A program made the position numbers and the translations under genes. Below, in pieces: positions 26,074 to 34,627 of a DNA stretch of 62,883 nucleotides. Source of the DNA: Pseudomonas sp. 6D_7.1_Bac1. GTDB lineage: Bacteria; Pseudomonadota; Gammaproteobacteria; Pseudomonadales; Pseudomonadaceae. Position 1 is the stretch's first letter; every line of letters begins with the position of its first letter. The DNA lies in NCBI RefSeq assembly GCF_025465945.1, contig NZ_JANLNW010000073.1, positions 1 through 62,883 of the forward strand, in the 5' to 3' direction. Under the pieces are notes generated by a model that saw only the letters and a list, made by a program, of their open reading frames with translations, did not search any database and was not told the origin of the DNA.

Positions 26074-28074
26074 TCAGCGCACCAGATGCAAAAACTGCAT
26101 GTGCCGCTCGTACTGGTCAAGGATGTCGTTGATGATTTGCTCCTTGGTGTAGCCCATCAAGTCGTAGTCCTGGCTGCCTTCGCTCAAGTGCACTTCAGCG
26201 CGGTAGTAGCGGCGATTGCGCAGCTCCTTCGGTCCCATCCCGCTACGGGCGAAGGACGGTGTGAAGTAACCGCGCATTTGCGCCTGATAGATGAACGAAT
26301 GCTGATCGCCGTGACCGATTTCCAGGCTGACGCTGTCGTTGGCCGGGTCCGGTTGAGCGAGCACGTTCACCCCCTTCTCGACAAACACCGCCGTCACTTC
26401 TTCAATCGCCGGACGCACCGTCGTGTCGAGGAAACGGTACACCTCGTCACGCGACGGAAAGTGCACGGCCTGGCTCAAGCGCTGACGCCAGCCACCCTTG
26501 CCGCGCCGCGATGCCGAGACCGGCGCCAACGAATGCAACTGGGCGATCTGCTTCTGCGATTCGAGGTAGAACGCCTTGTGCAGCCCCCACATCATCAGCA
26601 GCAAAATCATCGAAAACGGCAACGAGGTCAGCACCACCGCTGACTTCAACGAGTCGATGCTGCCAGCGAACAACAGCGCACTGGTCACCAGTGCGGTCAT
26701 CGCGCCCCAAAACACTCGCAGCCATTTCGGTCCGTCTTCATCGGCGTTACCGCCCTTGGCGGACAGCGTCGAGAGCACCACTGTGCCGGAGTCGGCCGAG
26801 GTGACGAAGAACACGAAGCTGATGAACACCGTCATGGCGATCACCGTTTTGCTCCACGGGTAGGTTTCCAGCAGCAGATAGAGGGTCATCGACGGGTTGT
26901 CGATGGCCGACAGGCCGAGGGCGCTCATGCCGTGGTTGAGTACTTGGTCGATGGCGCTGTTACCGAAGATCGACATCCACGCCAGGGTGAAACCGAGCGG
27001 AATCAGCAGCACGCCGAAGACGAATTCGCGGATGGTCCGGCCACGGGAAATACGGGCGATGAACAGGCCCACGAACGGCGACCATGCGATCCACCACGCC
27101 CAATAGAACACCGTCCAGCCGCCCAGCCAGTCGTTGGGTTTGTCGTAGGCGTAAAGGTCGAAACTCTTCATCGGCAAGGCGCCGAGGTAGTCGCCCAGGT
27201 TCTGGATCAGGGTGTTGAGCAGGTGCTGGGTGGGACCGGCGAACAGCACAAACAGCAACAGCGCGCAGGCCAGCAGCATGTTGATGTCGGACATTACCCG
27301 CACGCCTTTATCGACGCCGGCGACGGCGACAATGATCGCTGCGCCCATCATCAGCGTGATCAGGCCGACCTGAATCCATTGGGTGTGGGCAATGCCGAAC
27401 AAGTAGTCGAGGCCAGAGTTGAGGTGCAACACGCCGAAGCCCATGTCAGCGCCCAGACCGAACACCGTGGCGATGATGCCGAAACCATCCACCGCGTAAC
27501 CGATCGGGCCGTTGATGCGTTTGCCGATCAGTGGATACAACGCCGAGCGCAGGGCCAGCGGCAGGTTATGCCGGTAAGCGAAGTAGGCCAGCGCCATGCC
27601 GACAAAAGCGAATACGCCCCAACCATGCAGGCCCCAATGCAGAAACAGTATCTGCATCGCCTGGCGCGCTGCATCGGCTGTGCCGGCTTCACCCTGGGGC
27701 GGTTGCAGCATGTGCGTCAGCGGTTCGGACACACAGAAGAAAAACAGCGTGATGCTGATTCCGGCGGCGAACAGCATGCCGGCCCAGGACAGGTAACTGA
27801 ATTCGGGCTCGTCGTGGTCGGCACCGAGCTTGATCTTGCCGTAGCCAGACAAGGCGGTGACCACCACGAAGACCAGATACAGAGTCATCGCCAGCATGTA
27901 GTACCAGCCGACCGTGTTGGCCGCCCAGTTTTGCGCCGCCAGCAGCCAGGCGCCGGACTGTTGCGGGAAGGCGATGACCACCAGGCCGAACAGTAAAATG
28001 AAGGTCGCCGCGAAGTAGAACACCGGCGGGTTCATGCGGATTTGACCGCTTGGAGGGGTGAATGATGCACTCAT
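26074..28074 (-). CDS. betT: BCCT-family choline transporter BetT
   Basis: This 666-residue secondary transporter imports choline, coupled to an ion gradient. It has twelve predicted membrane segments. The BCCT signature is visible as YYWAWW-type FYWAWWIAWSPFVGLFIARISRGRTIREF near residue 320. The glycine-rich stretch GADMGFGVLHLNSGL is the choline/betaine site helix of BCCT proteins. A long C-terminal cytoplasmic domain (about 510-666) fits the osmotically regulated BetT class. A BetI-type palindrome lies 91 nt upstream. The betIBA genes are not in this window. Confidence 0.94.
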   Translation of the reverse strand: MSASFTPPSGQIRMNPPVFYFAATFILLFGLVVIAFPQQSGAWLLAAQNWAANTVGWYYMLAMTLYLVFVVVTALSGYGKIKLGADHDEPEFSYLSWAGMLFAAGISITLFFFCVSEPLTHMLQPPQGEAGTADAARQAMQILFLHWGLHGWGVFAFVGMALAYFAYRHNLPLALRSALYPLIGKRINGPIGYAVDGFGIIATVFGLGADMGFGVLHLNSGLDYLFGIAHTQWIQVGLITLMMGAAIIVAVAGVDKGVRVMSDINMLLACALLLFVLFAGPTQHLLNTLIQNLGDYLGALPMKSFDLYAYDKPNDWLGGWTVFYWAWWIAWSPFVGLFIARISRGRTIREFVFGVLLIPLGFTLAWMSIFGNSAIDQVLNHGMSALGLSAIDNPSMTLYLLLETYPWSKTVIAMTVFISFVFFVTSADSGTVVLSTLSAKGGNADEDGPKWLRVFWGAMTALVTSALLFAGSIDSLKSAVVLTSLPFSMILLLMMWGLHKAFYLESQKQIAQLHSLAPVSASRRGKGGWRQRLSQAVHFPSRDEVYRFLDTTVRPAIEEVTAVFVEKGVNVLAQPDPANDSVSLEIGHGDQHSFIYQAQMRGYFTPSFARSGMGPKELRNRRYYRAEVHLSEGSQDYDLMGYTKEQIINDILDQYERHMQFLHLVR

Positions 28075-28165
28075 GGAAGGTGCACCTCGAGGGGGTAAAA
28101 CGTGGCTGTCAGTAACAGACTCAGCAAAGGCTAGCCTCCTGTTGTGAGCGGGCAGCGAACCACCG

Positions 28166-28195
28166 GTTTAACTTGAATGAACGTTCAAGTTAAAC
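28166..28195. promoter_or_regulatory. BetI-type operator upstream of betT
   Basis: Perfect 12-bp arms (GTTTAACTTGAA and complement) enclose TGAACG. The core TTGAATGAACGTTCAA matches the known form of BetI sites, a choline-responsive TetR repressor. Its location before betT supports repression relieved by choline. Confidence 0.8.
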
Positions 28196-28239
28196 ATGGA
28201 TGGGCTGTGAGGACTAATCGCAAGGCTCGGCGGTGCGTC

Positions 28240-28340
28240 TGTGGCGAGGGAGCTTGCTCCCGCTGGGACGCGCAGCGTCCCTAAAAACTCAGAAGCTGAC
28301 GACTGCTTCGCAGCCGAGCGGGAGCAAGCTCCCTCGCCAC
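28240..28340. repeat. REPIN, class B (R6)
   Basis: Inverted class B units (core GTGGCGAGGGAGCTTGCTCC) lie at 28240-28264 and 28317-28340. The spacer carries a second small hairpin GGGACGC-GCA-GCGTCCC. It separates the betT promoter from the epsC 3' end. Confidence 0.92.
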
Positions 28341-28403
28341 CAAAATGAGTGCCTTCACGCTAGCTCAAGGAGGGTATGACGGGAACGATTATAAGGCTCA
28401 GCC

Positions 28404-29330
28404 TTACTTCTGCGTCCCATCATCATGCTGCAAATTAGCCTGGGTCAGGTTGCAACCAGCCGGCACGCTGCGGGTCAGCCAGACGTTGCCGCCGATCGTC
28501 GAGCCCTTGCCGATGGTGATCCGTCCAAGAATGGTCGCGCCGGCATAGATCACCACATCGTCTTCAACGATTGGATGGCGCGGATGGCCCTTCTGCAACT
28601 GGCCGTCTTCGTCGGCCGGGAAGCGTTTTGCACCGAGGGTCACGGCCTGGTAGATGCGCACCCGCTCGCCGATGATCGCAGTCTCGCCGATCACCACACC
28701 CGTTCCGTGGTCGATAAAGAAACTACGGCCAATCTGCGCGCCCGGGTGAATGTCGATACCGGTGGCCGAGTGGGCAATTTCCGCACTGATCCGCGCCAGC
28801 AACGGCAGCCCGGCGCGGTACAAATGGTGGGCCAGGCGATGGTGAATCACCGCCAGAATCCCCGGATAGCACAGCAACACTTCATCGACGCTGCGTGCTG
28901 CCGGGTCGCCGTGATAGGCCGCCAGCACATCGGAATCCAGCAGGCTGCGCAGGCCCGGCAAGGCCAGGGCGAAATCCTGGACCAGGCTGATCGCCCGCGC
29001 CTCGACTTCGGTATCGACCTGGGCACTTTGCCGCGCGACATAGCGCAGTTCCAACCGCGCCTGCGCCAACAACGCGTTCAGCGCCACATCCAGCGTATGC
29101 CCGACGTAGAAATCTTCGCTCTCTTCACGCAAGTCCACCGGGCCCAGGCGCATCGGGAACAGCGCACCACAGAGTGCTTCGAGAATATCTGCCATTGCTG
29201 CACGCGACGGCAGCTCGCGCCCACCCTGCTCGCCGCTGATACGACCGTTCTGTGCACGCCACTGGTCGCGGGCAGTACGCAGTTGGCTGACGATGGTCTG
29301 TAATTGCCAATGGCTGGAACGCTGGCTCAC
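28404..29330 (-). CDS. epsC: Serine O-acetyltransferase EpsC
   Basis: This 308-residue enzyme makes O-acetylserine, the carbon acceptor for sulfide in cysteine synthesis. The left-handed beta-helix repeats show GIDIHPGAQIGRSFFIDHGTGVVIGETAIIG. The catalytic His is in FIDHGTG. It belongs to the long EpsC subtype with about 120 extra N-terminal residues. GTG 29330 is chosen because GAGGAG lies 8 nt upstream; a GTG three codons earlier sits directly on that site. It is divergent from dcyD, so both share a 195-nt control region. Confidence 0.9.
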   Translation of the reverse strand: MSQRSSHWQLQTIVSQLRTARDQWRAQNGRISGEQGGRELPSRAAMADILEALCGALFPMRLGPVDLREESEDFYVGHTLDVALNALLAQARLELRYVARQSAQVDTEVEARAISLVQDFALALPGLRSLLDSDVLAAYHGDPAARSVDEVLLCYPGILAVIHHRLAHHLYRAGLPLLARISAEIAHSATGIDIHPGAQIGRSFFIDHGTGVVIGETAIIGERVRIYQAVTLGAKRFPADEDGQLQKGHPRHPIVEDDVVIYAGATILGRITIGKGSTIGGNVWLTRSVPAGCNLTQANLQHDDGTQK

Positions 29331-29525
29331 GGTAAACACTCCTCACGTGCTGCGGCCGGACGTTCTGGCCGCCTGAACGGCGTTCACTTTACGGTATGCG
29401 CTCAAAACGCAATTAAGAACGAATTGTGCTGTTCTCAGCACTTTTTGGCATAAGCGAAGTTGGCGGTTGCCCGAGTAAATCGGCCTGCCTATAGTCCAGT
29501 GACATTCTTCGACCCGTGCGACCCC

Positions 29526-30518
29526 ATGATCAAACAACAGCTTGCTCGTTTTAATCGTCTGGACCTCCTCACCCATGCCACCGCGCTGGAAAAGCTCGAA
29601 CGCTTGTCGGCCTGGCTAGGGCGCGATGTCTACGTCAAACGTGACGACCTGACACCGTTGGCCATGGGCGGCAACAAGCTGCGCAAACTCGAATACCTCG
29701 CCGCCGACGCCCTCGCGCAAGGCGCCGACACACTGATCACCGCAGGCGCAATCCAGTCCAACCATGTGCGCCAGACAGCCGCCCTCGCTGCCAGACTGGG
29801 CCTGGGTTGCGTCGCCTTGCTGGAGAATCCGATCGGTACCAATGACAGCAATTACCTGGGTAACGGCAATCGGCTGCTGCTGGATCTGTTTGATGCCAAG
29901 GTTGAGCTGGTGGACAACCTCGACAACGCCGACCAACAGTTGCAAGCCTTGGCCGAGCGTCAGCGCAGCAACGGCAAGAAACCCTATCTGGTGCCGATTG
30001 GCGGCTCCAACGCCTTGGGTGCGCTGGGCTATGTACGCGCCGGGCTGGAGCTGGCCGGGCAGATCGAAGATAGCGGTCTGGAGTTTGCCGCGGTGGTGTT
30101 GGCGTCGGGCAGCGCCGGGACACACAGCGGTCTGGCGTTGGCATTGAGCGAAGTACTGCCGAACTTGCCGGTGATCGGTGTCACCGTTTCGCGCAACGAC
30201 GAAGACCAGCGACCGAAAGTTCAGGGCCTGGCCGAGCGCACCGCCGAACTGTTGGGCGTGAGCCTGCCGAAGAGCTTCAAGGTTCAATTGTGGGACGAAT
30301 ATTTCGCCCCGCGCTACGGCGAGCCAAATGCTGGCACCCTGGCTGCCGTCAAGTTGCTGGCCAGCCAGGAAGGTCTGTTGCTCGACCCGGTCTACACCGG
30401 CAAGGCCATGGCCGGCCTGCTAGATGGTGTTGGACGGCAACGCTTCAACGACGGGCCGATCATCTTCCTGCACACCGGCGGCGCACCGGCGTTGTTTGCG
30501 TACAACTCGGCGTTTTGA
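29526..30518 (+). CDS. dcyD: D-cysteine desulfhydrase
   Basis: This 330-residue PLP enzyme of the ACC deaminase/D-cysteine desulfhydrase family releases sulfide, pyruvate and ammonia from D-cysteine. The PLP lysine is in MGGNKLRKLEYL near residue 52. The phosphate-binding segment is ASGSAGTHSGLALAL and the end has FLHTGGAPALFAY. ATG 29526 lacks a strong ribosome site. Next to the cystine importer tcyJLN and epsC, it probably lets the cell use D-cystine/D-cysteine as a sulfur source or detoxify it. Confidence 0.9.
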   Translation: MIKQQLARFNRLDLLTHATALEKLERLSAWLGRDVYVKRDDLTPLAMGGNKLRKLEYLAADALAQGADTLITAGAIQSNHVRQTAALAARLGLGCVALLENPIGTNDSNYLGNGNRLLLDLFDAKVELVDNLDNADQQLQALAERQRSNGKKPYLVPIGGSNALGALGYVRAGLELAGQIEDSGLEFAAVVLASGSAGTHSGLALALSEVLPNLPVIGVTVSRNDEDQRPKVQGLAERTAELLGVSLPKSFKVQLWDEYFAPRYGEPNAGTLAAVKLLASQEGLLLDPVYTGKAMAGLLDGVGRQRFNDGPIIFLHTGGAPALFAYNSAF

Positions 30519-30539
30519 ATCTGCCGGGAAAAGGTCTTC

Positions 30540-30684
30540 TGTGGCGAGGGAGCTTGCTCCCGCTGGGATGCGAAGCGTCCCCAAAACCCGCGACCCGCTT
30601 CTTGCAGATCCACCGCGTTGTAGGGATTTGCGGTTGCTGCGCCCGAGCGCGGACCGACCGGCGGGAGCAAGCTCCCTCGCCACA
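30540..30684. repeat. REPIN, class B (R7)
   Basis: Inverted class B units at 30540-30564 and 30661-30684 enclose a 96-nt spacer with GGGATGCGAAGCGTCCC. It lies between dcyD and the tcyJ promoter, which suggests that tcyJLN is a separate transcript. Confidence 0.92.
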
Positions 30685-30821
30685 GGGATTGCACTCAAAC
30701 CTTATATTCCAATAACGAATAACAAAGTGAATTTATATTATTTTCCTATCTAAAAGCCTCGTCATATAGTCCCGCCGCAGGCGCAATTGCCGCGAGACGC
30801 ATACGCTGCTTTTAGGGCACG

Positions 30822-30896
30822 ATGTCGCAGCCGTTCAATTCCCGGTTTTGCCTGCTTCTCCAAAAAAACGTCTTCATAAGAAAACACAGGGGCTAG
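30822..30896 (+). CDS. Possible leader peptide upstream of tcyJ
   Basis: A 24-codon frame with AGGG 7 nt before its ATG ends in TAG two bases before the tcyJ start. It encodes one cysteine and many basic residues. It could couple or attenuate translation of tcyJ, or be chance. Nothing else supports it. Confidence 0.25.
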   Translation: MSQPFNSRFCLLLQKNVFIRKHRG

Positions 30897-30898
30897 TC

Positions 30899-31693
30899 AT
30901 GAATTTTTCCGCGTTTCGTCGAAATCTGCTGGTGGGCTCGCTGGGCCTGGTACTCGGTGCTGGCCTGTTGGGGCAAGCGGTGGCCGGTGAGCAGCTGCAA
31001 AAAATCAAGGACGCCGGCGTGATCAACGTCGGTCTGGAAGGCACTTACCCACCGTTCAGTTTCGTCGATGCCGACGGCAAACTGGCCGGCTTCGAAGTGG
31101 AGTTCTCCGAAGCCCTGGCCAAAGAGCTGGGCGTGAAGGTCAAACTGCAACCGACCAAATGGGACGGCATCCTCGCAGCGCTGGAATCCAAGCGTCTGGA
31201 CGCAGTGATCAACCAGGTGACCATCTCGGACGAGCGCAAGAAAAAGTACGATTTCTCTGAGCCGTATACCGTTTCCGGGATTCAGGCGCTGACCCTGACC
31301 AAGAACAAAGATACTATCAAGACCGCCGCCGACCTGGCCGGCAAGAAAGTCGGCGTAGGCCTGGGCACCAATTACGAGCAATGGGTCAAGGACAACGTTC
31401 CAAAAGCCATCATCAAGACCTATGACGATGATCCGACCAAATTCCAGGACCTGCGTGTCGGCCGTATCGACGCCATTCTGATCGACCGCCTCGCCGCACT
31501 GGAATACGCCAAAAAGGCCAAGGATACTGCCGCCGCCGGCGAAGCGTTCTCCCGTCAGGAAGCCGGCATTGCGCTGCGCAAAGGCGAGCCTGAACTGCTG
31601 GCTGCAGTGAACAAGGCCATCGACAAGCTGCGTGCCGACGGTACGCTGAAAAAGCTTTCGGAAAAATACTTCAGCGCTGACGTCACTCAATAA
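30899..31693 (+). CDS. tcyJ: Cystine ABC transporter, periplasmic binding protein
   Basis: This 264-residue solute-binding protein (FliY/TcyJ group of family 3) has a signal peptide of about 33 residues ending AVAGEQLQKIK. The start of the mature domain GVINVGLEGTYPPFSFVDADGKLAGFEVEF is typical of cystine binders. ATG 30899 begins translation. Its stop overlaps the permease start (TAATG). The upstream 30715-30770 region is very AT-rich (ATAACAAAGTGAATTTATAT), like other sulfur promoters here. Confidence 0.93.
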   Translation: MNFSAFRRNLLVGSLGLVLGAGLLGQAVAGEQLQKIKDAGVINVGLEGTYPPFSFVDADGKLAGFEVEFSEALAKELGVKVKLQPTKWDGILAALESKRLDAVINQVTISDERKKKYDFSEPYTVSGIQALTLTKNKDTIKTAADLAGKKVGVGLGTNYEQWVKDNVPKAIIKTYDDDPTKFQDLRVGRIDAILIDRLAALEYAKKAKDTAAAGEAFSRQEAGIALRKGEPELLAAVNKAIDKLRADGTLKKLSEKYFSADVTQ

Positions 31694-32358
31694 TGGAAGA
31701 AGCTTTCCAACTCGCACTGGATTCCGCGCCCTTTCTGCTCAAGGGCGCGTATTTCACGGTCATCCTCAGCCTGGGCGGGATGTTCTTTGGTCTGTTGCTG
31801 GGGTTTGGCCTGGCCTTGATGCGCCTGTCGCGCTTCAAGCTGGTGAGCTGGATCGCTCGCGTCTACGTGTCGTTCTTTCGCGGCACGCCGTTGCTGGTGC
31901 AACTGTTCGTGATCTATTACGGCTTGCCGCAATTGGGTATCGAACTTGATCCGCTGCCGGCAGCCTTGATCGGCTTCTCGCTGAACATGGCCGCCTACGC
32001 CTGCGAAATCCTCCGTGCCGCGATCAGTTCCATCGAACGCGGCCAGTGGGAAGCCGCTGCCAGTATCGGCATGACCCGTGCGCAAACCCTGCGCCGGGCC
32101 ATCCTGCCGCAAGCCGCACGCACGGCGCTGCCGCCACTGGGCAACAGCTTCATTTCGCTGGTCAAGGACACCGCGCTGGCGGCCACCATTCAGGTGCCGG
32201 AGCTGTTCCGTCAGGCACAGCTGATCACCGCTCGCACCTTCGAAATTTTCACCATGTATCTTGCCGCCGCACTGATCTACTGGATTCTTGCAACGGTGCT
32301 TTCGCACCTGCAAAACCAGTTGGAAGAGCGGGTCAATCGGCACGACCAGGAGTCCTGA
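31693..32358 (+). CDS. tcyL: Cystine ABC transporter permease
   Basis: This 221-residue HisM-type permease has about five membrane segments and the coupling-helix EAA motif in GQWEAAASIGMTRAQTLRRAILPQAARTALP. It starts inside the tcyJ stop codon and is followed 4 nt later by tcyN. Together the three make an importer for L-cystine. Confidence 0.93.
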   Translation: MEEAFQLALDSAPFLLKGAYFTVILSLGGMFFGLLLGFGLALMRLSRFKLVSWIARVYVSFFRGTPLLVQLFVIYYGLPQLGIELDPLPAALIGFSLNMAAYACEILRAAISSIERGQWEAAASIGMTRAQTLRRAILPQAARTALPPLGNSFISLVKDTALAATIQVPELFRQAQLITARTFEIFTMYLAAALIYWILATVLSHLQNQLEERVNRHDQES

Positions 32359-32362
32359 CCCC

Positions 32363-33109
32363 ATGATTGTCGTGGAAAAACTGACAAAGCAGTTCAAGGG
32401 TCAAGTGGTGCTCAATGGCATCGATCTAAAGGTTGAAGAAGGCGAGGTGGTGGCGATCATCGGCCCTAGCGGCTCGGGCAAGACCACCTTCCTGCGATGC
32501 CTGAATTTTCTTGAAGAGCCCACCAGCGGCAGGATCAAGGTCGGCGACATCGAAATCGATGGCAGCCGCCCGCTGAACCAGCAGCAGAGCCTGGTGCGCC
32601 GTTTGCGCCAGCACGTCGGTTTCGTGTTTCAGAACTTCAACCTGTTCCCCCACCGCACGGCGTTGGAAAACGTCATCGAAGGCCCCTTGGTGGTGAAGAA
32701 GATCCCAAGGGATCAAGCGTTGGCGCTGGGTCGCAAACTGCTGGCCAAGGTCGGCCTGGCGGGCAAGGAAGACGCTTATCCGCGCAGGCTGTCCGGTGGG
32801 CAGCAACAGCGCGTGGCGATTGCCCGGGCGCTGGCCATGGAGCCGGAAGTGATCCTCTTCGACGAGCCAACCTCGGCGCTCGATCCGGAACTGGTCGGCG
32901 AAGTGCTGGCGACCATTCGTGGTCTGGCCGAAGAAAAACGCACCATGGTCATCGTCACCCACGAAATGGGCTTCGCCCGTGACGTGGCCAACCGGGTGGT
33001 GTTTTTCGACAAGGGCGTCATCGTCGAACAGGGCGAAGCGAAGGCGTTGTTCGCCCATCCAAAAGAAGAACGAACCCGGCAATTCCTCAGCAAGTTTCTC
33101 AACGCCTGA
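32363..33109 (+). CDS. tcyN: Cystine ABC transporter ATPase
   Basis: This 248-residue polar amino-acid ATPase has Walker A GPSGSGKTT, signature LSGGQQQRVAIARAL and Walker B VILFDEPTSALD. ATG 32363 follows AGGAG. It completes the tcyJLN operon. Confidence 0.93.
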   Translation: MIVVEKLTKQFKGQVVLNGIDLKVEEGEVVAIIGPSGSGKTTFLRCLNFLEEPTSGRIKVGDIEIDGSRPLNQQQSLVRRLRQHVGFVFQNFNLFPHRTALENVIEGPLVVKKIPRDQALALGRKLLAKVGLAGKEDAYPRRLSGGQQQRVAIARALAMEPEVILFDEPTSALDPELVGEVLATIRGLAEEKRTMVIVTHEMGFARDVANRVVFFDKGVIVEQGEAKALFAHPKEERTRQFLSKFLNA

Positions 33110-33617
33110 GGCGCTGCATAAAACCAGACGCACATTAACAACTGTCAACTTCCACGGATGGAAGAGACACTAAGCGTCATACCTGACTGAAATAACCCTT
33201 CACTCATCCGCTTTCAGCGTTACTTAATCCGCCCTACCAAGAGCGGTATATAGATACCTCCTGCAACAACCTCCTGTCGCGTAACCTCCAGCACGCTTTG
33301 CTCGCCCAAAAGCCATAAAGCTCAAGAAACACTGGCTCACATATCGCAAACACCTCAGAAAAAGTCAGACAGCATGTCCATCAATCACTGATGGTGAGTA
33401 GGAAACATCTGAATAGCCCGGCATTCCAAAGTTCTCAACTTTCGTCTATTGACACTCTATCGACCACTCTCTTATCTAGACACCCACAGGCACTTCACAC
33501 GGCCTGAATAGACTTAACGACCCACTGCCAAACATCGAACAACCTGAATTGTTATTGAACTAATGCCTTCGACACTTTCGAAATGGACTTCGCTGCGATG
33601 TTTCAAGGAGAACACTC
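33110..33617. other. 508-nt gene-free region of lower GC
   Basis: I see no ORF with a ribosome site and no REP element here. GC content is visibly below that of the neighbours. A small hairpin CCATCA-ATCAC-TGATGG lies near 33384. It must contain the promoter and a leader for the gene at 33618. Confidence 0.5.
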
Positions 33618-34361
33618 ATGACTTGTCTGTCGAACAAAGTTGCACTGGCGGCTCCCCATCTGACGCAGTCGCTCGGATCGGCCATCAACATCACCTCCGC
33701 CGCTCACCTGCTAATCGAAATACCACCCTATGCCGGCATGGACGAAGGTGACCTGATCGAACTGTTCTGGGACAACTGCTATGTGGCTTCCAGGGTGCTC
33801 ACCCGTACAGATATCGGCCAGCCACTCACCCTGCGGGTTCCGGAGAGTTTTATCCGCAATGGCAGCTCGCGTATCCACTACCGGCTCATGCAAGTCGGAA
33901 GAGACCCGGCGCTGTCCGCGGCGAAACGGGTTCAGGTCAAACTCGACTGCCCGGGCGGTCAGCCACACACCCTGTGCACAGATGAAAACCAGCGCCTGGA
34001 ACCCTTGGGCATTCCCGAGATGATCCGCCGTCACGGGGTCAACCCGAACCAGATCAAACGCGGCGTACCGCTGACCATCGAACCCTATCTGAACATGGCG
34101 GCTGACGATGAAATCACCCTGCGCTGGGGCGACGTGCGCATGGACCTGCCCAAGGTCAAACCGAGCGACGTCGGCCAACCGATCAACGTCTGGGTGCCAC
34201 CGGCGGTGATTCTCGAAGCCGGCGAAGACCATCGACTGGAAGTGACCTACTGCATCCTCGACCGGGTGGGTAACAACTCACGCTGGGCACCGGCACGCAC
34301 CTTGAAAATCGGCGGCGCCAATCCTTACCTGAAAGTGCCACCCAAAGAGCCACGGCAATAA
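33618..34361 (+). CDS. Uncharacterised two-module protein
   Basis: This 247-residue protein has no signal peptide that I can see. It contains two related beta-rich modules of about 85 residues (about 28-112 and 140-232). Each has a start like LxIEPY/IPPY plus a Gly- or Asp-rich turn, an xxLxWG/LFWDN strand, then TDIGQPLTLRVP or SDVGQPINVWVP, and a closing strand SRIHYRLMQVGRDP or LEVTYCILDRVGN. This pattern resembles the Ig-like repeats found in large Pseudomonas proteins of unknown role. AAGGAG lies 8 nt before ATG 33618. It stands alone between the cystine importer and the SfnB operon, and its function is unknown. Confidence 0.75.
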   Translation: MTCLSNKVALAAPHLTQSLGSAINITSAAHLLIEIPPYAGMDEGDLIELFWDNCYVASRVLTRTDIGQPLTLRVPESFIRNGSSRIHYRLMQVGRDPALSAAKRVQVKLDCPGGQPHTLCTDENQRLEPLGIPEMIRRHGVNPNQIKRGVPLTIEPYLNMAADDEITLRWGDVRMDLPKVKPSDVGQPINVWVPPAVILEAGEDHRLEVTYCILDRVGNNSRWAPARTLKIGGANPYLKVPPKEPRQ

Positions 34362-34371
34362 GGGGGCTTGC

Positions 34372-34401
34372 TGTGGCGAGGGAGCTAGCTCCCTCGCCAC
34401 A
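34372..34401. repeat. Perfect 30-bp class B palindrome (R8)
   Basis: Two 15-nt arms (TGTGGCGAGGGAGCT and its exact complement) are fused with no spacer. It is a class B REPIN reduced to its two outer halves and lies 10 nt past the stop of the preceding gene, where it may act as terminator or 3' stabiliser. Confidence 0.9.
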
Positions 34402-34558
34402 AAGTCCGCGCTCGCTACGGCAGGCCTTCTATGCATATTCCTAAACGTTAGTTTATTAATTTTTAATACACGATTAGGGTATATGAACCGGACCACCGGA
34501 CATTCTTGATTTTGATTTCGCCGCACGATGCGGCTTATCCATGAGATGTGAGGTAGGT

Positions 34559-34627
34559 ATGGTCAGGAACAAAATCACCCCGGTGCAGATCGCCAGGGCA
34601 TTGCGTGCAGCCAAGGAGCGGCGCTGA
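34559..34627 (+). CDS. Micro-ORF coupled to sfnB-like operon
   Basis: This 22-codon frame reads MVRNKITPVQIARALRAAK then ERR. It has a strong ribosome site (GAGGTAGG) and its TGA overlaps the ATG of the next gene (TGATG). The peptide is basic and could form one amphipathic helix. The good ribosome site and exact coupling suggest that it is translated and feeds ribosomes to the oxidoreductase gene. It may be a leader peptide or a small functional protein. Confidence 0.5.
   Translation: MVRNKITPVQIARALRAAKERR

Noticed and set aside
26932..27996. Open frame antisense to betT
   Set aside because: It is the complement of membrane-segment codons and has no start signals or family features.
34403..34558. 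Sigma-54 promoter for the SfnB operon
   Set aside because: A GGCAG...ATGC pair near 34425-34436 has the wrong spacing for a -24/-12 element; no better match was found.
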